Source of the DNA: Takakia lepidozioides
Lineage: Eukaryota > Streptophyta > Takakiopsida > Takakiales > Takakiaceae
DNA length: 64,000 nucleotides
Reading direction: 5' to 3'
NCBI GenBank assembly: GCA_030704615.1
Contig: CM060731.1
Location: 72,892,756-72,956,755 of the forward strand
Below the pieces are notes generated by a model. The model was not told the DNA's origin. It saw nothing but the letters and a program-made list of their open reading frames with translations, and did no database searches. The translations under genes were made by a program, and so were the position numbers. Shown in pieces: positions 35,779-45,700 of the stretch (positions within the stretch are counted from its first letter, which is position 1; each line of letters opens with the position of its first letter).

Positions 35779-35947
35779 GGTCATAGGACCATCTTCGGTC
35801 ATAGGTGGCGCATGTTCATGCTGACATGGCAGATGATGGCGCAGTGCCACGTCAACATTTGCCGCCATATCAGCCTACTGACATCACGCTCACGTCACGT
35901 CAGCTGGCGTGAGCGTATGCTCGCGCGCTCACACCATTGCGTCGTTG
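35779..35947. repeat. element A/C terminus, transposase side
   Basis: GGTCATAGG twice (35,779-35,804), then TGACATGGC, GTGCCACGTCA and CACGTCACGTCAGC words and a hairpin GGCGTGAGCG...CGCGCTCACACC (35,906-35,935). The outer 21 bp are related as an inverted repeat to the end at 14,722. Followed by GAGTGCATG (35,948-35,956), the reverse complement of CATGCACTC at 14,723-14,731. Confidence 0.8.
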
Positions 35948-36136
35948 GAGTGCATGGATTTGTGTATTCCAATTGCAGCTCCTCCCCGAGCTGGTTGATA
36001 CGGTAAGGCGCGTCGTCTGGTGTATTTTTCTGGTGAAGGGGGGCTATTGTATATCAAGTGATATTTATGTAATATCTTATTTATGTACATATTAGACGTA
36101 TGCGATTGGAGTTTGGTTTCTTGCAGTAGTATAATG
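35948..36136 (-). pseudogene. LINE endonuclease, middle part
   Basis: The minus strand encodes LLQETKLQSHTSN (with the catalytic Glu of the QETK motif) and RGGAAIGIHKSMHS, the standard N-terminal half of a LINE endonuclease. It is cut on the left by element A/C, after MHS, and on the right by the CACTA element. MHS is exactly where the fragment at 14,723 resumes (MHSQDTTSKI). Confidence 0.85.
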
Positions 36137-36429
36137 CACTACAACAGATCGAGGTATATATGACTGTATATATGACTATCCCGTAGTCATAAACGGTACA
36201 TATGACTTCTTTGACTTTAAGTCGTGCAAACCAAGTCAATACAATGAGTACAGTATGGTTGGTCATGGATGACTGCAATCAGATGAACCAAGTGATACAT
36301 CTCACTGTCATGTGGCAGTCATACGTACTTCTACCATACATGACTTAGTGTGTTGCTACAAACTGTACACGTGTCTCTTTTTAATAAGTCCAGGAGGTTT
36401 TGTGGATGTGCACCATATGGCGTCTCCCG

Positions 36430-36585
36430 AAACTGCCACGTGGCATATCCATGAGGAAGTCCTAGAGTCATTATCCTGACTACAAACATGCTAATATCTA
36501 AACACGTGGCATATAATGAGGAGGTCTTGCAGTCATTGTCCTAACTACAAACATCCTGTTATGTAGACACGCAGCATCATATGAG
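36430..36585. repeat. tandem repeat, about 66 bp unit
   Basis: A unit beginning CACGTGGCATAT with GAGTCATTATCCTGACTACA occurs about 2.3 times inside the CACTA element. Confidence 0.75.
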
Positions 36586-36875
36586 GGATTTGTTAAATGT
36601 ATTTAACAGTCAGAACCACGACTATGCTTATAATAACTCGTTGCCAAGTGTTTTATGGTCGATATGACACGTGTCAATGCATGATTGAAGGTTGTTTAAT
36701 GATGTTAAAGTGATATTGCTTACTACCTATAGTAGAACCCTAGTCATGCACATGTCTTTCTGTAATCTATACTTCTACTGCTATAGTGATTCTACCTACT
36801 GCAGCTTACTACCTATACTAGAACAAATCAATGCTTCATTCACAGGAAAGAATCACAGAAAAGAACAAAGTGAGA

Positions 36876-37125
36876 AAGTGCAAAGGACATAACATAGGCA
36901 CTTAAAATGTAAAAAGAGCTTGTCTTAAACAATTGCCAGTCAAATTTACAAAATAGCACAAGAGTCCCAAAATCTAGCTCCTCAAACAATAGTTTGACAA
37001 AGTGCAAAGGACACTATATAGGCACTGAAGATAGAAGCAGAGTAACAAGATATTGTCTTAAACAACTATCACTCAGATTTACAAAATTGCAGTACAATCC
37101 CAAAATCAGGCTCCTCAAAACAGTT
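36876..37125. repeat. tandem repeat, about 125 bp unit
   Basis: Two diverged copies of a unit containing AAAGTGCAAAGGACA, TAGGCACT and GTCTTAAACAA, inside the CACTA element. Confidence 0.75.
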
Positions 37126-37450
37126 TAAGGGGGGCAGCATAACATACATGTTGCCCTCATGTTGCCCTCACAGTGGCTTTATTTAAAATTTGCTCCTTCT
37201 CTGAACAATATATGAACCTATAGATTTCCCTCTCCATGCCCTGCCTTGCCCTGCACTTTCTCTCCCTCTCTCTCTTGGCATGGATAACTGAAGGAGCAGG
37301 GGTGGACTAGTGTGGGTTCAGATTCGTCCGACAGAGCTGGATTTGAAGCACAAAGCTACGTAATATGTCGATTTGCTGCCCTGCCCCCTTTAATTAAACC
37401 GATGAGACATTTTAGCATAAAGATGAAAAAGCGTGGAAACTGGTGGGTAG

Positions 37451-37560
37451 GTGCACGTTCACCTTATCCAAACTGGATTTAAGCCATACATTTTTTTATG
37501 CAACGCCTGCCTCGTCAACATGTATGTTAAGTGCGGGAGCATCGCTGAATACTCACCAAA
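37451..37560 (+). pseudogene. PPR fragment captured by CACTA element
   Basis: The plus strand encodes VHLIQTGFKPYIFLCN and LVNMYVKCGSIAE, one or two pentatricopeptide motifs of a gene different from the array at 38.8 kb. The PPR frame ends in a low-complexity, Ala/Gly/Pro-coding stretch. Confidence 0.7.
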
Positions 37561-37942
37561 TGCGGGAGCTCTCTGCTGGTGGCTGGCTGGCTGCTGCGGC
37601 GGCAGCGGCGGCCAGCTTGCTCCAGCTCGTGAGCGACCTGCCAGCCACCCCCCCCAAACAGTGAGCACACCACTGGCTACCCTCTCCCTGTCCTTGCCTC
37701 TCCCTCTCCCTGCCGCGCCCTCCCTCTCCCTTTCTCTTGGCAGGAATAGCTGAAGGAGCAGGGATGGAATGTGGGTTCAAGAGGGCTGCATTTCAAGCAC
37801 AAAACTACCTATGATTCTTTGCCCTGCCCCCTATAAACCAAGAAAACAATTCAGTAGATTCAGATACTTAGCTTTGTCTCTTGTATGAGTAGCTTGGAAT
37901 CTGGTGGGCAAGTTAAGTGAAGGAGCATTGTTGCTGCAGCTT

Positions 37943-38757
37943 CCAGTTGACCATCTACCCATGCAGGTTTCTTGTAGCTATCCTTCCACAGGGAATGATA
38001 GGTAATCTGGAGCTTGAAATCTGGCCCTCTTGGATGAATCTGGACCCACACTCTATGCCCGTTCCTTCAGCTATCCATGCCTCTGCACAAATCATGCATA
38101 CATCTTGCCTTGTTGCTAGCAGCTAGCAATGACAGCCTAGAAATTTTCCAGCAAACACCCCAACCATATTTATCACACAAGTTCCTATGCTGACTTGCGT
38201 ATGCTTCCAGGAGGTATTCACCTTTTTGCCTCGATTGTTCCCACCATTGACTTGGGGTCGGAAACGTGTTCATTTTAGAGCTTCTCCTCGTCTCTGTTAT
38301 CTGTTTTTCGATATTTTCCTGTTGCCACATTGGCAGTAACATGTCAAAATCACTCCAAAACCACCATAGATCCACCAACAAGCTAAGTTGCATAATTCAA
38401 CATGAAAATTTAGGGATGACTCTGATAACAGGGGAAACAGGCTGAAATGTGTTGAAGAAGGTGCCTTTGGTAGCGGTGCCTGGTTCTATCAATTGTGCTG
38501 CTGTCACTGCTGTTTCCAGTTGACCATCTACCCATGGAGGTTTCTTGTAGCTATTGATCCACGGGGAATTAGAAGTAATCTCGTGTTTGAAATCCGGGCC
38601 TCTTGGATGAATCTGGACCCACACTTTATCCCTGATCCTTCAGCTATCCCTGCATGTGTACAAATCAGGCATACATCCTTGCCTTGGTGCTAGCAGCTAA
38701 CACTGACGGTGTGGAGTTCTTCCAGAAAACACCCCAACCCTACTTATCACACTAGTT
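37943..38757. repeat. 240-bp direct duplication inside CACTA
   Basis: Segments 37,943-38,180 and 38,517-38,757 are diverged direct copies (both start AGTTGACCATCTACCCATG and end in ACACCCCAACC...TTATCACAC). Between them, 38,277-38,430 matches 54,925-55,080 outside the element, showing that part of the interior is dispersed repeat sequence. Confidence 0.8.
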
Positions 38758-38799
38758 CCAAATCTGAATGCACCTGCTTCTCTCTATAATCCAACATGC

Positions 38800-40160
38800 A
38801 TTCACCTTTTCTGGAGATGCCAGGCTTACACACGCATTGCAAACACAAACAAACGTAATGTGGTTGGGCTTCACCCCTTCCTGCATCATTTGCTCATATG
38901 TCTCAAAAGCCTCCATCCCACAACCCTGCTGTGCATGTCCTACGACCATTGCGTGCCACAACACCACATCATATTCAGCCATAATGTCAAACACCCCCTT
39001 TTCATGTTCAATACTCCCACATTTGGCATACATATCCAGCTTTGCAGTGTTCCGAATGACATTTGGTACAATTCCAGCTTTGACAATGTGACCATGGACC
39101 TCTTTGCCATTTTCCGGGGCTGCCAGGCTTGCACATGCATTGCGAACGCCAACAAAGGTGATCTGGTTGGGCTTCACCCCTTCCTGCATCATTTGCTCAT
39201 AGGTCTCCAAAGCCTCCATCCCATGACCCTGCTGTGCATATCCTACGATCATCGCGCTTCATGACACCACATCACGTTCAGCCATTTTGTCAAACACTGC
39301 CTTTGCATCTTCAATGCACCCAAATTTGGCAACATGTCCACCAGGGCAGTGTTCAGAATGACATCTGGTACAATTCAAGCTTTGACGATGTCAGCATGGA
39401 CCTCTTTATCCTTTTCCAAGGCTGCCAGGCTCGCACACACATTGCAAACGCAAATGTCAAATGTGATGCGGTCGGGCTTCACCCCTTCCAACATCATTTG
39501 CTCATAGGTCTCCAAAGCATTCCTACCACACCCATGCTTGGTAAATCCTGCCAACATTATATTCCACGTGATCAAAGACCGTTGAGAGATTCTGTTGAAC
39601 ACTTGGTGAGCATAGATGTACACCAGGGGAATGTTCATAATGACATCTGGTACAATTCCAGCTTTGATAATGTCAACCATGAACCTCTTTGACCATTCCC
39701 AGGGCTGCTAGGCTCGCATATGCATATTATAAACACAAATGAACATGACCTGGTCTGGCTTCATCCCTTCCCACATCATTTGCTCTTAGGTTTCCAAAGC
39801 CTTAATCCCATACGCATGCTGCACATACCTTGCAATCATGGCACTCCAAAACACCAAATCTCGTTCAGCCATATTGTCGAACTCTCCCTTCGCATCAGGC
39901 TTGCTACACCCACATTTGGCATACTGCATGTCCACCAGGTCAATGTTCAGAATGACATCTGGTACAAATCCAGCTTGATGATGTCACCATGGACCTCTTT
40001 CCCTCCTGAGCTCCCAAGCTTGCACACACATTGCAAACACAAACAAACGTGATGTGGTTGGGCTTCACCCCTTCGCGCAGCAGTTGCTCATAGGTCTCCA
40101 AAGCATTCCTACCACACCCATGCTTGGTAACTCCTAATGTCATTCTGAACAATACCCTCG
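38800..40160 (-). pseudogene. PPR array captured by CACTA element
   Basis: Four to five units of about 303 bp on the minus strand encode PLS-type PPR triplets, for example GMEALETYEQMMQEGVKP, NACASLAAPENGKEVHG and VIRNTAKLDMYAKCGSIE. The best stretch is open for 166 codons (39,252-38,752); the rest is broken by frameshifts. No targeting peptide, E or DYW domain is present, so this is a fragment. The units are similar to each other and to those at 29-730, suggesting recent unequal duplication of one donor gene. Confidence 0.85.
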
Positions 40161-40164
40161 TGGA

Positions 40165-40440
40165 CATGTATGAAGGGAGTGTTCGACAGTATGGCTGAAC
40201 AAGATGTGGGTGTCGTGGAGTGCAGTAATTGCAGGATATGCACAGCAAGGGCGTGGGATGGAGGCTTTTGAGAACTATGAGCAAATGATGTGCGAAGGGG
40301 TGAAGCCCAACCAAATCACATTTGTTTGTGTTGCAATGCGTGTGCAAGCCTGGGAGCTCTGGGAAAGGGGAAAGAGGTCCATGGTGACATCGTCAAAGCT
40401 GGAATTGTACCAGATGTGCATAAACGAGGGTGGCCCTCGG
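40165..40440 (+). pseudogene. inverted PPR unit
   Basis: The plus strand encodes VSWSAVIAGYAQQGRGMEAF and ENYEQMMCEGVKPNQITFV, one PPR triplet in inverted orientation to its neighbour at 40.16 kb. The pair forms a large inverted repeat whose transcript could fold back into double-stranded RNA. Confidence 0.75.
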
Positions 40441-40710
40441 CAGTGACCACTACAGCAGATCAAGGGAGCAAGCTCCAAAGATCAAAATTTCTTTGAATAA
40501 AAATCAATACAAATATATGCGTAACTAGCCTACCAGCCTACCACAACTAGACAATCTACTTTGAGGGCTTGTTGACCATTCAAATTTGATGTAGTTGCTG
40601 CCTTGTTTCAGGCTAAGTGAATGGTACAGTGCCCAATGTTATGAACCAGGGATCTGTAGCCATATGAGCTCATTCACATAAGCTCAAAATTAGCAAGGAG
40701 CAGTGCATAC

Positions 40711-41159
40711 CTTTTCACCTCTAGGAGGTGGCGGAACCCGTGCAGCCATGTAGAATCTACCCCTTCCACCTCCTCCTCGTCCTCTCCCTGCACCTGATCC
40801 TGGATTGTCATCTTCCTGGGCAGGTACAGATTTCCCCTTCCCTCTTCCCCCTGGCTTTTTTGGTGATGGCTCAAGAGCCTCTGTGCCTGAGCTGCATATT
40901 GGGTCAATTAGGTCATTCAAACACCGTGTCTTCGGTGGTATTGTTTTCTTCTGTCTCCTGGAATCTGCTCCCAGACCACCAAAAACCAAGACCCCAAATC
41001 AGACAGCAAAGAGGGCTTACCAATGGCTGCATGGATCTTTGTACACAAAGGGCCCTTCTCAAGGAACAAATTCTCCTTTTCCTCTTGCACAACTTTGCGC
41101 ATGGCCTCTGTGGTACAACTCTCCTTGTTTGGTACTGCCAATAATTGTTCCTCCTCTTC
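40711..41159 (-). pseudogene. two captured exons of an unrecognised host gene
   Basis: On the minus strand, exon 41,159-41,021 (acceptor CTTGCAG|GAAGAG, donor ATTG|GTAAGC) joins exon 40,964-40,711 (acceptor GAGCAG|ATTCC, donor GAAAAG|GTATGC) in one frame without stops. The joined segment encodes a charged stretch (AMRKVVQEEKENLFLEKGP) then a basic Gly/Arg-rich region (PGSGAGRGRGGGGRGRFY) ending RVPPPPRGEK. All four splice sites look sound and the intron is only 56 bp. No family was recognised. It lies inside the CACTA element, so it is probably captured, and is fresher than the PPR pieces. Confidence 0.55.
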
Positions 41160-42400
41160 CTGCAAGAAGTGAAACCCATACAAGAAGTGAAACAACAAAG
41201 ACATTGATACACCTCTGTAGCTACATAGAGACCCGAGACTGGTGCTTGCTCTTCTTTCGTAGCAGCCACCTCCTATCCACCTCATTTACAACCAACCACA
41301 TGACCACATCCTGGTCTCACACAGTCCACCTATTTCCACACTTTCTGGTCGATCTCCTTCACATTCTCGCCAACTTATCTCTCTCAGCAGATCTGACCAG
41401 GAACTCACTCCACAAGGACTACAGCTCTTAGTCTCTGGAATTCATCACTGCAGCCTGCCAATGCTAACACATACACCCCAACGAATGGCGCCATCCAGCC
41501 AACCCTGCATGCCGCTATGACCTAGACAATAGATGCATGAGAGCTTCATGACACTGCAGATGTGAGAAAGGCTCACAACAGTAACCCCAAGCCTACATTG
41601 TGGAAGACACTCGGAATGCAAACAGCCCGACTGCTCGTCTAACAGAATTCAAACCGTGACCCAAATCTAAATTGAAGACAGATCTTTAACACTTAGCATA
41701 TGCATCCCCACCCCAGTGGCTGTAAGAAGTCACTGGCAGCCAAATCTCTTAAGTACAGGCAGACTGTCAGCTGATGCATCTGCATCGTGGTTCTCCCAGA
41801 CGTCAACCCTGCACTGCCCATACTCGCACATGCTCCAGATACCCCAAAGTGGCTGCGTTTATCTTGCTTTAACAAAAATTGTCATCTCCAGAGCAGCCTC
41901 CTCACATCGAGTTGACTAAAACCTCAACTTCTCTCCACGTCCCAGCTCATCACTAGCTCCTGTCCACTACTAACAAGAAAAAGAAGAGAATCAACTAAAA
42001 CCTAAACTCATCTCTCGGCTTGATACTACTAAGAAGGAGAAAAAAAAGGCCAAAAAGAGGCCAAGTCCCAACCCTCTAATGGGCAACCCTATAAGCAATT
42101 TTTAAATTTTTTTAAACCTTTTGGTTACCAAGCTTGCACTAGAAGTCATTCCGGCGACTATTTGGTGGCAAGCTCGCGCTGGTCAACCATCCTTGACCAC
42201 CCTTCCCTCTAGTGCGGAGCCATACAGTCATGACAACGTCTATCAAAGTAGTCGCCCAGAGGACTACGTAGTCACGTAGTCATTTCAACGACTACGTGAA
42301 GTCCCATTTGGTCCAAAAATATAGGGAAGTCATGGTCAAAGTCAGGAAAACCATGACTACCGTGCCTCGGCAGTCAAATATACCGCGATCTGTTGTAGTG

Positions 42401-42700
42401 ATGTGTGGGGGATTTGGCTCTTGGAGTATAAGTGATAGGGTGGGGAGCTGACATTCCATGTGAGACATATTAGGGGCTGATCTAGTAGGTAGTCTTGCTC
42501 ATCAGGAGGAGGGTTGGTTGGAGGCAGGGGTATAGCTAGTGGTGAGTTTGGTGTGGTGTCAGCAAGACGAACCGACGTGGTTGGTTGTGGTGTATGTTTG
42601 GGTGTGCAAAAACCAGGCAGACATGTGAGGGTGTTTAGTGTGGCAGAGAGGATCTCCGTTGATATGAAAGGAAACTTCATGGTGATATGTTGTAGGGTAT
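42401..42700 (-). pseudogene. LINE endonuclease N-terminus
   Basis: The minus strand encodes PLICLTWNVSSPPYHL, the start of a LINE endonuclease (the WN motif carries the metal-binding Asn). It is cut by the CACTA element, after which the domain resumes at 36,136 with LLQETKL. Confidence 0.7.
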
Positions 42701-45700
42701 GGCAAGATGTGGGTGAGAGAGATAACAGATACGTTGTGAGTAGTTGGTGAATTTGGCCAGGTGGAGCTTGGAGGAGATCAAGAGAGTTGTGAAGGCAGTT
42801 GAGGGGGTGTGGCAGGGCTTTATATTGTGATGGGTATTCAGGGAGTGTTTGGCGTTTTGATAGTGTGGATAGTACGTGTGTCTCCAGACTAATTTGTTAG
42901 GGAGGGTCGGCAAGAGAGCATTGTCGGTATTATACCCCGATTCATGATCTTGCCTATTGTCACTTGTAGTCCATGTTGATGTGTTTTTGTTGCTTTGGAT
43001 GGGGCTGTTAAATGGTTTTAGTTGTTTATTGTGGTCAAAACAGTGAGTGATTGCGGGTATGAGCTTGTGCCATGGTGGTGCCCAGCAATTGCAGTAAGAT
43101 AGTATTGTATGTTGCATATTTGTGACAAAGGTCGACCAAGAATTGGATGTAGTTATTGGTGCTAGCTGTAGGAACGTGGCTGGTGAATCATAAGGTAGTA
43201 TGTGGCTTGGGGGGAGGGGCAGAAGTAGTTGAGGGAGAAGGTTCAGTAATTTAGAGTTGTTGGGGCGCCCAGTCAGGCAGAACAATAGTGATATGAATGC
43301 GTCAAAGTCCACCTCTGGAATGTGGTGGTATTGACATAGTGTTACATGTTTGCTTTTTAGATAGCAAGGAGTCCCTTTTACAACATTATGTGTGTTATGG
43401 AGAGCTATGTGAGTAGGTCCTGCAGGCACTGGGATATGAAGTTGAAGGGGATTTGATTTCACCTCTTTGCATGGTGGCACATGTAATCCCTATTACATAG
43501 GGGGCTTATGTTGTCCGAGGATATGGGTATTTTTAAGGAGGGAGGGTGGTGATTGAGGTCACATTTGACTTTTACAAGATGTTTTCACTTTGCACCATTT
43601 ATGTGTGTGGCAGTTAGGTTTTTGAATGTATGTAGCTAGAGAGGTCTCTGATTGGGTCTTTGTAGAAGGGTTATATGTGCTCGTAAGTAGAGAGATATAT
43701 TTTTGTTGTGCTTTGAGAATGTACGTGGGGGTATGTTTAAGTTGCAGCCCTGGTATGACGTAGGTGACCATTTTGTGATTTTTGCAATTGTGTGTTGTGG
43801 GAAGTAATAGCTTTGGGGCATGTGGTAAAGCCTTTGTAAACGGCAGTGAGAAGTAGATACATTGAGGCGGTGTTTAACATGAGCAAGTGTTTTTGTGGGA
43901 GGATTAGATGGTGGTGGTTTAGGACACTTGGGCTGCAGCTTGACGAAAGTATTTGTGGTAGTTATATAGTTGTTGTAGAGCTGTGTTCTTGCATGTTTCT
44001 TTGACAGGGTAGTTGAATTTGATGGACTGCGCGGGTATGAGGTCAAGTGCTATCAAGGCTAATTTGTAGCTGCTTTCTTGGCACTCCCTGAGAGGGCTAG
44101 AACTGATTCCAAGTGTAGCAGCTAGGGTTATTTCACATTGGTGGTAGTGCAGCGTGCTTGTAAGTAGGCGCTTAAAGGGTGTATTGGATATATGAGGATG
44201 TTGTGGCATTGTAGTGGTAGTATTTTTCTGGTGGTCATAAATTAGTGATGTGTTCATAAAGTAGGTGTGGTATTTATGGTAATCTGAAAGTGTAAGGACT
44301 GGGCATGATTGAAGGGTTTGGCAAGTTGACTCGGCATTTGCTTCATGCAGATCATTAATTTTTGGGGGCATATGATGAGCTTCAGGGGGTATTATGAGAT
44401 GAGACATATGAAGCAAATATATTGGAGGGCCACATGGGTGATTGCAAACTAGAGTGGACCAAAAACGGCAAATCATGAGTACATAAAGAGTATATAAAGG
44501 AGGATGTGGTGAATCCTCAACCATCGGATTTGCTTCAACTGACAATCTTGACCGTCTATTATTGACTGTTAAAACCAAGATTTTCAAATTGCGATAATAT
44601 CAATTTACAAATGTTTTTTTGAAATTTGAGCATAATCAACTCGCATTTATGGTGAATGAGTGCGTCTAATGAAAAAAGTTTTGTTATTTCAAAAGAATTT
44701 AGTCATAAAGGACTTTATGAAAATAGCTATTTTTGAGGCTCAATATAGTACATAATGTTTTTTTAACTTCATATTTTTGAATGATAGTTTTCATTCCAGA
44801 TTCCTCATTCTCCAAAGCAAGGTTGAGAGAGTCCTTTTCTTGATTTTGTTCTAACTCCTACATTAAAAAAAGTCCATAACGTTTTTTTTTTATGGACTGT
44901 AACAATTCCTTATGGACTTTTTAAAAGTCCATAACATCTAGAGATTCTGGTTTTTGATAATGAGATTTAAAAGTGTGAAAGTATATGTAGATGAGCCTCT
45001 ATATATTAGTCCCTTTTTATTGATGGCATTGTCATATAGGAGCATGATAATTTACCACTATTCTATGTCTAGAAAAAACAGTGCTGTGACAGTAAAAAAT
45101 GGACACTGTTGGTTGCAATCACCCATAGGCTGTGGGTGGAATGTCCTTAGGTGATATATTTCCTCACACATTATTGTTGTTGCAAAGCCAGAATTTATTT
45201 GGTGCGAGTTTCTGTTGAGTGACAGATTGTGGTGGCAGGGTGCACACAAATGGAGTTTGAAAATGGTAAGGGGAATGGATGCTAATGTCTTGGAGCTGTA
45301 TAGTTTGCACTTCTTTTTTTGTGATTATAACGTAGTTAGGTGTTTTTTGGTGACAGCTAGTCTGCTTAATGAGAATCAAAGTGTGGCTTGTGGTGATTGA
45401 TATGTAGTTGCAATGTGCTGTGGGTGTCTGAGAGTGGTCATATGATAGCATTGTCTGCAAATGACAGGGGTATGTGGTTGTTTTTGCAGCTGCTATTGGT
45501 GTTTGGAGTAGAGCAGAGTGCGTTGGGCATAGCGTTGCTCTGAGGGTTGAGCAGGTGAGCCAGTATGTGATTAGGTGCCAAAAGGATCTCTCTGTAACAT
45601 TTAGTGTTGCAGAGGGGTGTTTTGATCTTATATAGTTGTTGTTAGATGGCAGTATACTTTATTTGTTGGTTGGGGTTGTGCGATTTTGCTTGAGGTGAGA

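Larger units (their letters stand above)
36137..42400. mobile_element. CACTA (EnSpm-type) element carrying host gene fragments
   Basis: 30-bp terminal inverted repeats beginning CACTACAACAGATCG at 36,137-36,166 and 42,371-42,400 differ at two positions. The 3-bp duplication ATG is present on both sides (36,134-36,136; 42,401-42,403). Short AGTCAT/ATGACT words crowd both subterminal regions. CACTA ends and 3-bp duplications define the superfamily. No transposase was seen, so the element is non-autonomous. Its interior holds PPR fragments, two well preserved exons of another gene, and several internal duplications. It interrupts the LINE endonuclease: removing it and one ATG rejoins the frame just before HIILLQETKL. 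Confidence 0.9.
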
